Origin: an uncultured Clostridia bacterium
GTDB lineage: Bacteria > Bacillota > Clostridia > Christensenellales > Borkfalkiaceae
Assembly (NCBI GenBank): GCA_947625555.1
Contig: CANQOT010000005.1
Location: forward strand, 34,511-98,510
Length of the DNA stretch: 64,000 bases
Direction: 5' to 3'
This document shows, piece by piece, positions 17,837 through 25,642 of this stretch. Both the position numbers and the translations under genes were made by a program. The notes under the pieces are model-generated. The model did no database searches, was not told the origin of the DNA, and saw only the letters and a list, made by a program, of their open reading frames with translations. Numbering within the stretch: position 1 is the stretch's first letter; the number at the start of each line of letters is the position of its first letter.

Positions 17837-18385
17837 ATGATGAATAAGAACAACCCTTACGCCGGAACAAAGACGGAAAAGAACCTTTGGGAGGCGTTCG
17901 CGGGCGAGAGCCAGGCCCGCAACAAGTACACCTATTTTGCCTCCGTCGCCAAGAAGAACGGCTACGAGCAGATCGCCGAACTCTTCCTGAAAACGGCCGA
18001 CAACGAGAAGGAACACGCCAAACTTTGGTTCAAAGCGCTGGGCGAGCTCGGCACGACGGAAGAAAATCTCCTCGCCGCCGCCGAGGGCGAGAACGCCGAA
18101 TGGACGGATATGTACGAACGCATGGCGCGCGAGGCCGAGGAAGAAGGCTTCACGGCGCTCGCCGCACAGTTCCGCGGGGTCGCCGCCATCGAGAAGGCGC
18201 ATGAGGAACGCTACCGCGCCCTCCTCCACAACATCGAAGCCAAGCAGGTGTTCGAAAAGAGCGGCGTCACCGTCTGGGAATGCCGCAACTGCGGCCACAT
18301 CGTCGTCGGGACGACTGCCCCCGAGGTGTGCCCCGTCTGCAACCATCCGCAGGCCTTCTTCGAAGTGAAGAAAGAAAATTATTGA
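17837..18385 (+). CDS. rbr: Rubrerythrin
   Basis: Cytosolic non-haem iron peroxidase of anaerobes that reduces hydrogen peroxide. The N-terminal four-helix diiron domain has [17 protein letters not shown] and [11 protein letters not shown], and the second half-site has [11 protein letters not shown]. The C-terminal rubredoxin-like domain is [10 protein letters not shown]...CPVCNHP, with both CxxC pairs intact. The length, 182 residues, is typical. The ORF track starts seven codons early; AAAGGAG followed by ATCGC fixes the ATG at 17837. It is a single gene with its own promoter, an 18-bp inverted repeat at +1 and a strong terminator. The gene implies an anaerobic or microaerobic host facing oxygen stress. 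Confidence 0.97.
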   Translation: MMNKNNPYAGTKTEKNLWEAFAGESQARNKYTYFASVAKKNGYEQIAELFLKTADNEKEHAKLWFKALGELGTTEENLLAAAEGENAEWTDMYERMAREAEEEGFTALAAQFRGVAAIEKAHEERYRALLHNIEAKQVFEKSGVTVWECRNCGHIVVGTTAPEVCPVCNHPQAFFEVKKENY

Positions 18386-18401
18386 TAGGTCCCCACCTTC
18401 G

Positions 18402-18429
18402 CCGTCCGCCCCGTGCGGACGGTTTTTTT
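18402..18429 (+). terminator. Terminator of rubrerythrin
   Basis: Stem CCGTCCGC / GCGGACGG with a five-base loop and seven T. It also reaches the end of the converging HAD gene. Confidence 0.88.
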
Positions 18430-19105
18430 ATAGCGAACGGATGACGGAGAGCGCCTCGGGATAGTTCCTTGCGGTATGGCCGGCAAAGTTGCCGCCCTCC
18501 CTGCGCGGAAGATAGAGGATGAAGTCGATCCCCGCGTTCTTTGCGCATACCATGTCCGAGGTCAGGCTATCGCCGATCCATACGGCGCGGCTTCGGTCGA
18601 ACCCCTCGATGTGCGAGATCACATAGTCCGAGAAGGCCTTCGAGGGCTTCTCCGCCCCGATGGTCTCCGAGATGAAGGCGGCGGTGATATAGGGCAAAAA
18701 GCCCGCATCCTGCAAGTGCCGCTCCTGAATGGCGGCGCCGCCGTTGGAGACGATATAGATCTTGCCGCGCGCGGCGAGCGCTTCCAAAAATGCCCCTGCG
18801 CCCGCAAACGGAAAGCATACGAAGGGGAAATTCCGCCAATAGGCATCCGCAACGGCGGAGGCGTCCGCGTCGATGCGAAATTCTTCGAACAGGTCGCGGA
18901 AACGGCGGACCTTCAATTCTTCGCGCGAGATGCCGCCCCGCTCCAACAGCCGCCAAAGCCCCTCGTTGATCGCATGGAACCGGGCATAGACGCCGTCATT
19001 ACAGGGAAGGCCGAAGGAGGCCAACGTCCCGCGGAAATTCTCCCGCTCCGCCCGTTCGAAATCGAAGAGGGTATCGTCCATATCGAGGAGAAAGATATCC
19101 TTCAT
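18428..19105 (-). CDS. HAD-superfamily hydrolase, YjjG/YfnB-type nucleotidase-like
   Basis: Predicted 225-residue phosphatase. HAD motif I is FLLDMDDTLFDFERAE, with the nucleophile and general-acid Asp pair. Motif II lies in IYIVSNGG, motif III includes AEKPSKAFSDYV, and motif IV is AVWIGDSLTSDMVCAKNAG. Helical cap residues lie between about 20 and 90. Family resemblance is to YjjG-like noncanonical pyrimidine nucleotidases (DMDDTLFDF); the substrate is inferred only. It starts one base after the HelD stop, so the ArsR, HelD and HAD genes may be co-transcribed. Confidence 0.88.
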   Translation of the reverse strand: MKDIFLLDMDDTLFDFERAERENFRGTLASFGLPCNDGVYARFHAINEGLWRLLERGGISREELKVRRFRDLFEEFRIDADASAVADAYWRNFPFVCFPFAGAGAFLEALAARGKIYIVSNGGAAIQERHLQDAGFLPYITAAFISETIGAEKPSKAFSDYVISHIEGFDRSRAVWIGDSLTSDMVCAKNAGIDFILYLPRREGGNFAGHTARNYPEALSVIRSL

Positions 19106-19106
19106 C

Positions 19107-21467
19107 TCAATCCTCGATGAGCGCGAGTTCGCTCAACGCCCGCGTGTAGGCAATATAGCGTTCATTCTCGGACATGCCCCTATCGTACACCGCCACGCAG
19201 GAAAATTCGAGGCCCTTGCTCTCGTACACGCTCATCACGTTGATCTTGCTCTTGGAGAGCTTGCCGTCCGACGAAAGGAGGTGGTAGCCCCGCTTTTGCA
19301 GCAGGGGGATATATTCTTCGCGGGCGATGAGGGCTTTGAGCCCCTGTTTCCCGCGGAAAAAGGCGGAAATTCCGCGCTGACGGATATGTTTGACCGCCTC
19401 CCCGTGCATGCCAACGGGCTGCATATCGACGTCGAGGAACTCCGAGACGAACTCGACGATCTCGTTGGTGTTGCGGTAGTTCCTGTCGAGGGAATAGACG
19501 GGGCAGGCAAGGGCCTCCCAGTTCCCCATTCCGCGGAACGGGGTGATGTTTTGTTTGAGATCGCCGAAAACGTTGAAGGCGGCATCCGCGTTGATCTTTT
19601 TGAGAAGGGCGTACTCCCCCTCCGAAATATCCTGCCCCTCGTCGATGAATACGAGCCCGTAGCGGGGGGTAAGTTTCCTGCCCGCCTCGGCGAGGACGTA
19701 GGCGATCGCAAAGCTGTCCGAGGGATAAACGCCCTGCATGCCGAACTTCCTTTTATAGGGTTTGACGGTCTCGCGATACAGCCAGCGCGCGATGTCTATG
19801 CTGTCCTTGCACTTGCCGAGATCGGAGGCGTATCCCGTGAGGCGGAATACGCCGAAAAACTCACGGAAGAGCTCACATCCCCCACCCATGTCCGCGATAA
19901 GGCCGTCGATTTTATCGATTTCCGAAATGAGTTCTTCCCGCCGCTCGATGCGGTCGCGGTAGGTGTAGACCTCGCCTTCCCCCCTCTTGATGCGGTAGCG
20001 TTTGAGATCGGCGATCTCGCGGCCGACGAGGTCTTTGAGCGACGCAAGGTCGCCATGCGCCGCCGCAAAAACTTGTTCCCCGTGCGAAGAGACGAACTGC
20101 GCGCAGCGGTAAAATTCGGTGAATTGGCGGAAGAAATGATCGGGGGTGTGCACTTTTTCATCGAGGACATAGTTCAGGAAATCCTCGACCTGCACGCAGG
20201 CGCTCATGAGGCTCCTGAAAGGCTTCGTGAAGTAGAACCCGCCCTCCTTGGACTCCTTCATCTCGCCGAGCACGGCGCGGCGCACCCGCGTGGAGGCGTT
20301 CTTGATGCGGGTATAGCTCTCGCGCAACGCGACACATTCGTCGAGGATGCGGAGGGAGATCTCGCGGCACTCCTCGGCCGTGAAGAGACCGCGGATATCG
20401 CAAAAGAGCTTGGAGATCTTCTTCTTGACGTCCTGCATGAAGCGGCGGGAATACAAATAGGCGAGATAATCGGGTTCTTCCCGCCGCTGCCCCATGCGCG
20501 CGGTGAGGTCGATGCCCTCGTTTTTGAGCACCTGTTCGTAATATTTTTTCAGGGTGATGGTGCGGACCCGTTCGAGTTCCAGCACCTGTGCGAGCTCGTC
20601 GATGAAGGAATTGAAGCTATCCGACGGGGTGATGACGAGCACGCCCTCGGGGCGGAGCTTCTCGTTGTTGTACATGAGATAGCTCAACCTGTGGAGGAGG
20701 ATCATGGTCTTTCCGCTGCCCGCGCACCCCTGCAAGACGAAGCTCTCGCGCTCGGGACGGGTGATCGCCTCGAACTGCTTTTCCTGGATCGTCTGAATGA
20801 TATCGCGGACATGGGTATCCTCTTTTCGCTCTTTGAGGATCTTGCGAAGGTAGGGATCGAAGAGGATCTCCTCATCCCGCCCCGCGATCTCTTCGGGCGT
20901 GAGGACGTCTCGCACCGAGAGGTATTCGTTCTTGAAATCGAGGACCTTGCCGTTTTTCACGGAGAGGGCGCGGCGGAGCACCGTGCGGTATTCGTATTCG
21001 TTGATGGTGAAGCGGACGCGGCTCTTTTGGTAGTAGCGGACGGCGATCGGGGCGCGCCAGTCGACGATTTCAAGGTTGACGTCCCCCTTCTTGCCGATGT
21101 AGTAGCTGTTGTACCCCTCCTTGTCGTCTATGACGTCCATCCGCGCGAAGTAGGGCTCGGAGAAGAAGCACTTGTAGGCGCCCATCTTCTTCGTCTCCGC
21201 GGCGATCTCGGCGTTCTTGCCGACGAGGAATCGGTAGTCCTCGGCGGTATAGTCGGAGGACTTGCGGATGACGTCGGCCTCGGCTTTGAGGGCTTCGATG
21301 CGCCTCTTGAAGCGGGCAATGTAAAAGACTTTGAGCGAGAGAAGGACGGCTTTGATGTGCTCTTCTTCATACACAAACTGCTCCCCCTCGTCGAGGAGGG
21401 AGAGGTACCATGCCTTATCGGCATCCTTCTTGGGCTTCATGAGCTCTTTTGCCGTGTAGCTTTTCAT
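19107..21467 (-). CDS. HelD-like superfamily 1 helicase/ATPase
   Basis: Predicted 786 residues, close to the length of HelD, the ATPase that recycles stalled RNA polymerase in Bacillota. The N-terminal region is a long helical hairpin (residues about 20-110), followed by YIGKKGDVNLEIVDWRAPIAVRYY, a HelD hallmark. Walker A is LQGCAGSGKTMILLHRLSYL near residue 247. Walker B is VFIDEGQDISEGEY. Later motifs include VFGDLKQNITPFRGM, DRNYRNTNEIVEF, INVMSVYESKGLEF and RYIAYTRALSELAL. The track starts at a GTG at 21479; I prefer the ATG at 21467, though neither has a good ribosome site. It lies between an ArsR regulator and a HAD hydrolase. Confidence 0.88.
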   Translation of the reverse strand: MKSYTAKELMKPKKDADKAWYLSLLDEGEQFVYEEEHIKAVLLSLKVFYIARFKRRIEALKAEADVIRKSSDYTAEDYRFLVGKNAEIAAETKKMGAYKCFFSEPYFARMDVIDDKEGYNSYYIGKKGDVNLEIVDWRAPIAVRYYQKSRVRFTINEYEYRTVLRRALSVKNGKVLDFKNEYLSVRDVLTPEEIAGRDEEILFDPYLRKILKERKEDTHVRDIIQTIQEKQFEAITRPERESFVLQGCAGSGKTMILLHRLSYLMYNNEKLRPEGVLVITPSDSFNSFIDELAQVLELERVRTITLKKYYEQVLKNEGIDLTARMGQRREEPDYLAYLYSRRFMQDVKKKISKLFCDIRGLFTAEECREISLRILDECVALRESYTRIKNASTRVRRAVLGEMKESKEGGFYFTKPFRSLMSACVQVEDFLNYVLDEKVHTPDHFFRQFTEFYRCAQFVSSHGEQVFAAAHGDLASLKDLVGREIADLKRYRIKRGEGEVYTYRDRIERREELISEIDKIDGLIADMGGGCELFREFFGVFRLTGYASDLGKCKDSIDIARWLYRETVKPYKRKFGMQGVYPSDSFAIAYVLAEAGRKLTPRYGLVFIDEGQDISEGEYALLKKINADAAFNVFGDLKQNITPFRGMGNWEALACPVYSLDRNYRNTNEIVEFVSEFLDVDMQPVGMHGEAVKHIRQRGISAFFRGKQGLKALIAREEYIPLLQKRGYHLLSSDGKLSKSKINVMSVYESKGLEFSCVAVYDRGMSENERYIAYTRALSELALIED

Positions 21468-21521
21468 TCCGTACCGCACAAGAGGATATTTACTTGCAGA
21501 AACCGCGCCCTCGGGCGCTTT

Positions 21522-21806
21522 TTACTTCCTTCTCCGCTCCCGCTGTTCGGGCGCCGTGAGTTCGAGCGCGGCAGACAGAACAGGTTGGAGGGCAGAGACA
21601 TTGAGAGAATAGATAAGGGTCTGCGCGCGCCTGTCCACCTCGACGAGCCGAGCCTCTTTGAGGACGGAAAGGTGGTGCGAGACGGTCGCAGCCGAAAGCA
21701 AAAACTGGTCGGCGATCTCGCCCGCAGTGTGCGGGCGCCCCTTCAAGAGCATCAAGATCTCCCTTCTCGTCTCATCCGCGAGCGCCTTCCACGGATCCCT
21801 ACGCAT
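21522..21806 (-). CDS. ArsR-family winged-helix regulator (SdpR-like)
   Basis: Predicted 94-residue repressor. The start DPWKALADETRREILMLLKG and the helix-turn-helix TAGEIADQFLLSAATVSHHLSVLKEA are typical of the non-metal ArsR branch (SdpR/YczG type). No cysteine is present and no clear metal-binding motif can be seen. CGGAGG lies eight bases before the ATG. It precedes the HelD gene by 54 bases on the same strand, so it may control that cluster and itself. Confidence 0.9.
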   Translation of the reverse strand: MRRDPWKALADETRREILMLLKGRPHTAGEIADQFLLSAATVSHHLSVLKEARLVEVDRRAQTLIYSLNVSALQPVLSAALELTAPEQRERRRK

Positions 21807-21839
21807 CGCTTCATCCTCCGTATTTTGAATATTATCTAA

Positions 21840-21868
21840 ATAGTAACAGATTCGTCAAATTTTGTCAA
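21840..21868 (-). promoter_or_regulatory. Promoter of the ArsR-HelD-HAD cluster
   Basis: -35 TTGACA (21863-21868), 17-base spacer, -10 TACTAT (21840-21845). The AT-rich stretch just downstream is a likely operator region, but I see no clean palindrome. Confidence 0.75.
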
Positions 21869-22003
21869 GATTTTGTGGAAAAATAAGATAAAAATTTTTA
21901 TAGAGCCGGCTGTGCGGCGGAAAAGGCGGCCGAAAAGCCCGATTATTACGCTTTTTGAGCAATTTTGAGTGAATTTTATTTTTAAGGTTATCGAAATGTA
22001 GGC

Positions 22004-22051
22004 AAAAACCCTTGAAAAATCCAGAAATCGTGGGATTTTTCAAGGGTTTTT
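22004..22051. terminator. Strong bidirectional terminator downstream of rnpB
   Basis: Near-perfect 18-base stem AAAACCCTTGAAAAATCC with GGATTTTTCAAGGGTTTT and a ten-base loop, flanked by A and T runs on both sides. It ends the rnpB region and separates it from the ArsR promoter. Confidence 0.85.
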
Positions 22052-22068
22052 ATTTTAGTTACCTTGTT

Positions 22069-22137
22069 ATACTCCAATGCGCCCCCGCAAACGCGGGGGC
22101 GCATTGGGATCCGAGACGGACCTGTAAGCCGGGTTCT
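22069..22137. repeat. Direct repeat copy A: duplicated 3' end of rnpB plus hairpin
   Basis: Sixty-nine bases identical to 22270-22338 at an offset of 201. It contains the last 30 bases of rnpB (including GTAAGCCGGGTTCT) and a 15-bp GC stem around AAAC. This copy is not attached to the rest of the RNA gene. Confidence 0.9.
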
Positions 22138-22269
22138 TCGTCGGAGCAAATTTCGCTTCTGCGCCCTTCCCGCCTTCGCGGCAAGGGCTCCTTCGCGCCA
22201 TTGCTCCTCCTCTCCCCAAAAAAATACTTCGTCTTTTTTCGGGGACCCCTTGCCAGACAGAACCCGTAC
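22138..22269. other. Spacer between the rnpB 3'-end repeats
   Basis: 132 bases with two hairpins: CCCCAAAAAAA...TTTTTTCGGGG, and a GCCCTTCCCGCC...GGCAAGGGC fold. It ends with GCCAGACAGAACCCG (22252-22266), a 15-base reverse complement of rnpB bases 22331-22345. No coding signal is seen. Confidence 0.6.
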
Positions 22270-22338
22270 ATACTCCAATGCGCCCCCGCAAACGCGGGGG
22301 CGCATTGGGATCCGAGACGGACCTGTAAGCCGGGTTCT
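22270..22338. repeat. Direct repeat copy B: native 3' end of rnpB plus hairpin
   Basis: Exact 69-base match to 22069-22137. The 22270-22308 part is the post-rnpB hairpin; 22309-22338 is inside rnpB. Confidence 0.9.
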
Positions 22339-22670
22339 GTCTGGCGCGGCCATTTATCTAGGCCTACCGTCACCGATAGGCTCGAGCGTTATTCGCGGAT
22401 CTCCCCGGGCGGGCAACCCTATGTGGAGAGATCCCAAACTTGCATCGGACGGGGTTTACATGGCACGGGGCGTTACCGTCCCGTCGGTGAGCTCTTGCCT
22501 CGCCTTTCCACCTTATCCGCACCTGCCCATAAGGACGGGGCGGTTGTCTATTTCTGTTGCACTTTCCTTGAAGTCGCCTTCACCTGACGTTATCAGGCGT
22601 CCTGCCCTGCGATGCCCGGACTTTCCTCACCGTGCTTTCGCACGCCGCGGCCGCGTAGTCCGCTCGGATC
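22309..22670 (-). ncRNA. rnpB: RNase P RNA (bacterial type)
   Basis: Catalytic RNA that trims tRNA 5' leaders, about 362 nt. The minus strand shows the universal elements in order: GAGGAAAGTCCGGGC near the 5' end (CR I), the GCAACAGAAA region, GGTAACGCCCCGTGC, the late GGCCTAGATAAATGG and the 3' AGACAGAACCCGGCTTA. Helix P1 is formed by GATCCGAG at the 5' end and CTCGGATC at the 3' end, which sets both borders. A TATAAT box lies seven bases upstream of the first G. The ORFs drawn across this region in the track are artefacts. Confidence 0.97.
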
Positions 22671-22676
22671 GAGAGT

Positions 22677-22682
22677 ATTATA
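22677..22682 (-). promoter_or_regulatory. -10 box of rnpB
   Basis: TATAAT preceded by TGC (extended -10). It places +1 exactly on the first G of helix P1 at 22670. The -35 region is not close to consensus. Confidence 0.75.
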
Positions 22683-22820
22683 GCACAAATTCGCAAAAAG
22701 TACTTGTTTTTTGCAAGTGTTCCGTCAAAATCGTCCCGAAGAATTTTTTGGAAGCCCCTCGGCCGCATTCTCGAAAAAACAAGGCGCCCCGTCGGGACGC
22801 CCTGCCGTTTCGCTCTGCAT

Positions 22821-23465
22821 TTAACTTCCGAGCGCTTCGCGCATCTTCTGCACCGCATCGGCGCGGGAGGAGGTGCCGATCTTCTCGTAGATGGAGGAGA
22901 TATAGTTGCGCGCGGTGCCGTCGGTGAGTTTAAGCGCGGAGGCGATCTGCTTGTTGGTGAATCCCTCGTAGATCATGAGGGCGATCTCCACCTCGCGCTC
23001 GGAAAAGCCGAACTCCCTTTTGAGTTTGATCTCCCTGTCGCTCGCGACGAGCCGCGCCACACTCGCAATGCGCCTTGCGACCTTGGCGGGGAGAATGGTG
23101 TCCCCCGCATGGGCGTTCTTCACCGCCTCGATGAGGGCAGGGGCGGAGATGTCTTTGAGGAGATACCCGCTCGCGCCGTTGTTGATGGCGTTGAGGATAT
23201 AGTCGCTGTCGTCGAAGGTCGTCAGGACGAGCACCTTGGTATCGGGGTGGCGCGCCTTGATCTCCTGCGTGGCGATGACGCCGTTCATGTTGGGCATGCG
23301 GATATCCATGAGGACGACGTCGGGCAACAGCTTGTCCACCGCCTCGACGGCCTTCGCCCCGTCCAAAGCGATGCCCACGACCTTGATATCGGGGCAGGAT
23401 GAGAGCACGCTCTCGATGCCGTCGGCGAGGATGGCCTGATCGTCTGCAATGAGGACCTTGATCAT
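22821..23465 (-). CDS. NarL/FixJ-family response regulator
   Basis: Predicted 214-residue DNA-binding response regulator. The receiver domain has the acidic pair ADD (residues 7-9), the phospho-acceptor Asp54 in VLMDIRMPNM, Thr in LTTFDD and Lys in YLLKDIS. A LuxR-type helix-turn-helix lies at about 150-200 (FSEREVEIALMIYEGFTNKQ, TARNYISSIYEKIG). The track extends it upstream to 23672 in the antisense frame of the kinase; AAAGGAG seven bases before the ATG at 23465 marks the real start. The cognate kinase lies immediately upstream. The controlled genes are unknown. Confidence 0.95.
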   Translation of the reverse strand: MIKVLIADDQAILADGIESVLSSCPDIKVVGIALDGAKAVEAVDKLLPDVVLMDIRMPNMNGVIATQEIKARHPDTKVLVLTTFDDSDYILNAINNGASGYLLKDISAPALIEAVKNAHAGDTILPAKVARRIASVARLVASDREIKLKREFGFSEREVEIALMIYEGFTNKQIASALKLTDGTARNYISSIYEKIGTSSRADAVQKMREALGS

Positions 23466-23481
23466 TTGTGATCTCCTTTTA

Positions 23482-24747
23482 TCATTCTTTGGCGGCTTCG
23501 CCGTCGAGGGGAAGGGTAAGATGGATCTCGAAGCCCTCGTCGGGTTCGGTCTCGAACCATACCGTACCCCCGAGCGACTTCGCCCGCCTGTGCATTCCCA
23601 AGAGCCCGAAGCCCTCTTTGAGTTTGTCGATCTCGAGCCCCTTCCCGTTATCGGAGAGGAGCATATTCGCACGCCCGTCCTGCTTTTTTAGCTCGAACCA
23701 GAACGCCGTTGCATTCCCGTGACGGAGCCCGTTGGAGATGCCCTCCTTCAAGGTGTTGAGAAGGAAGCGGCGCTTGGCGTCGCACAGGTCGATGTCGTCG
23801 ATCTGATAGCGTACGGCGATGCCCGTTCCGTCCGTCGATTCGTGGATGATCTCGAGGAGCTGGTTTTTGAGGGTCACCCCGTCCTCCTGCCCCGAGAGAA
23901 GGTGCACGCTCTCGCGGAGCTCTTCGAGCGCGTGTTTGGCTTGCAGGTTGGCCGCCGCGATCTTGCGCTTGGCATCTGCGGGGTCGCTGTCGATGACGAG
24001 TTTTGCCGCCTCCGTCTGCATGATGACCGTCGTGATGGAGTGGCCCGCCGTATCGTGGATATCCTTTGCGATGCGCTGCCGCTCTTCGAGGGCGGTCATC
24101 TCCTGCAATTCCACGTAGGCGGAATTGAGCTTGATATTGGTCTCGTTGAGTTCGTCGTTCGCCTTGGTGAGCTCGCGGTTCTTCTTATAGAAGAAGATGG
24201 CGAAGTTGATGACGAGGAAGTGGATGACGATGAGCATGAGATCGCTCACCATGCTCGAAGCGACGGCGATGAAGTTGAATTTGGTGTGGTCGTCCTGACT
24301 GCGCAGAAATTCGGAAAAGGCGAAGGTGGTAAAGAGGATGACGATGCAGACGACGCACATAAAGATGCTACCGCCCAACCTGTCCTGGCTCAGATAGTAC
24401 TCGGTGAGGATGATGAGGTACATCGTCGTGATGAGGACGCTGCTCGCAAAGATGGTGAGGACGAGAAGACAGAGAACGTCGATGACATAGAAGGCGATCT
24501 TGCTCTTGAAGGTGTGCATCGACCAAAGTTTTACGGCATTCTCGATGAGGAAGAGCAGCGAAACGGGGAGCGTGATATACCATGAAGCGGGGATCCCGAA
24601 TTTGGGAGCGCGGTCGTTGACGATGAGAAAGACGGAGGCGATCAGGAGCGCCCCCCAGATGAAGAACTTCGCGTATTTATGAAAGACGTTCAGGTGGTCG
24701 AGCGCTTCCTTCGTCGTCGTGGGTGCATGATGGCCGAATTTCTTCAT
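23482..24747 (-). CDS. Sensor histidine kinase, HisKA_3 (DesK/LiaS-like) type
   Basis: Predicted 421-residue membrane kinase. Five or six hydrophobic segments fill residues 25-190 with little extracytoplasmic sequence, so it probably senses within the membrane. A coiled-coil linker (190-218) leads to the phospho-acceptor His231 in ERQRIAKDIHDTAGHSITT, the HisKA_3 signature. The ATP domain has NTLKEGISNGLRHGNAT (N box), LSDNGKGLE (G1) and GFGLLGMHRRAKSLGG (G2). It overlaps the radC stop by four bases (ATGA) and is followed 16 bases later by the response regulator. The three genes form one operon. The stimulus is not evident. Confidence 0.95.
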   Translation of the reverse strand: MKKFGHHAPTTTKEALDHLNVFHKYAKFFIWGALLIASVFLIVNDRAPKFGIPASWYITLPVSLLFLIENAVKLWSMHTFKSKIAFYVIDVLCLLVLTIFASSVLITTMYLIILTEYYLSQDRLGGSIFMCVVCIVILFTTFAFSEFLRSQDDHTKFNFIAVASSMVSDLMLIVIHFLVINFAIFFYKKNRELTKANDELNETNIKLNSAYVELQEMTALEERQRIAKDIHDTAGHSITTVIMQTEAAKLVIDSDPADAKRKIAAANLQAKHALEELRESVHLLSGQEDGVTLKNQLLEIIHESTDGTGIAVRYQIDDIDLCDAKRRFLLNTLKEGISNGLRHGNATAFWFELKKQDGRANMLLSDNGKGLEIDKLKEGFGLLGMHRRAKSLGGTVWFETEPDEGFEIHLTLPLDGEAAKE

Positions 24748-25454
24748 GATTCCTCCTCTCCGACGATATTCTCCTTACAGGCTCTTTTGATGGCGTCCAA
24801 CTTGCCGCTCAAAAAGTAGCTGAACGGCTCGTCCTTCCCCACGATGATGTGATCGTCGATCGTGGCCCCGTGCACCATGCACAAAAGCAGCATCTGCGTG
24901 GTGAAGCGGTCGTCTGCGGAAGAGGGCGTAGAGGGCGCGCCGGGATGGTTGTGCGCGATGACGATGCTGTGCGGCCGCTGGGTCGCGACGAGGCGGCCCA
25001 CCTCCTCGGGCGGAATGGTCACTTTATCGGGCAAAAACGAGGTGAATTGCTTGGTAAAGCGGACATGGTGGCACCGGTCGAGACAGTAGATCTCCACCAT
25101 TTCCTCCGTGCAGCCCTCGAAACGGGAGCCGAGAAATTCCGAAAAGGTATGTACGTTGAATACCTTCGGCGCCTTTTTCTCCTGTTTCACCATGCGTTCG
25201 CACAGCGTCGAAAGGGCCGTGAGATAGGTCGCCGTCGCCTCGCCGATGCCGTCCACTTCGAGGAGCTTTTCGAAGGAGGCGTTCAGCACCCCTTCCAAAC
25301 TTCCGAAGGCGGAAATGAGCGAATGCGCGATCGGGTTGGTATTCTTGCGCGGAATGGCATAGAAGAGAAGGATCTCCAACAGTTCATGGTCTTGCAGTCC
25401 GTCTGCGCCGTTCATAAGATGCCCAAACATCCGTTGTCTGTGTCCTTCGTGCAT
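24744..25454 (-). CDS. radC: RadC-family JAB-domain protein
   Basis: Predicted 236 residues. The N-terminal helix-hairpin-helix region (LLEVDGIGEATATYLTALS) is followed by an MPN/JAB domain. The metal motif reads VIAHNHPGAPSTPSSADD, the HxH...SxxD pattern of a zinc site. The cellular role of RadC is unsettled; the old DNA repair label is doubtful. The track begins at a GTG (25463); I prefer the ATG at 25454, which has GGAG eight bases upstream. It is the first gene of the operon with the two-component system. Confidence 0.9.
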   Translation of the reverse strand: MHEGHRQRMFGHLMNGADGLQDHELLEILLFYAIPRKNTNPIAHSLISAFGSLEGVLNASFEKLLEVDGIGEATATYLTALSTLCERMVKQEKKAPKVFNVHTFSEFLGSRFEGCTEEMVEIYCLDRCHHVRFTKQFTSFLPDKVTIPPEEVGRLVATQRPHSIVIAHNHPGAPSTPSSADDRFTTQMLLLCMVHGATIDDHIIVGKDEPFSYFLSGKLDAIKRACKENIVGEEES

Positions 25455-25480
25455 CGCTTCCACTCCGTCTCATTTCTTGT

Positions 25481-25509
25481 ATTATAACAGGTTCCATATA
25501 AAAAAACAA
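25481..25509 (-). promoter_or_regulatory. Promoter of the radC-kinase-regulator operon
   Basis: -35 TTGTTT (25504-25509), 17-base spacer, -10 TATAAT (25481-25486) with an upstream TG dinucleotide. Confidence 0.75.
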
Positions 25510-25579
25510 GTGGGTGGGTCCATATTTTGTTCGAAAACCTTACAGATCCGCGGCAGCGGGCAACTTTTTCGGCAAACTC

Positions 25580-25608
25580 TTGACTTTTTTTGCCCGCTTT
25601 GATAAAAT
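25580..25608 (+). promoter_or_regulatory. Promoter of pepV
   Basis: -35 TTGACT (25580-25585), 17-base spacer, -10 TAAAAT (25603-25608). It is divergent from the radC promoter. Confidence 0.7.
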
Positions 25609-25642
25609 CATCTCTGCAAATTCGGCCAAGCGGAGGACAACT

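Noticed and set aside
21988-22927. ORFs of 61-287 residues on both strands across 22.0-22.9 kb
   Set aside because: They lie on rnpB and its repeats; the RNA elements explain the sequence.
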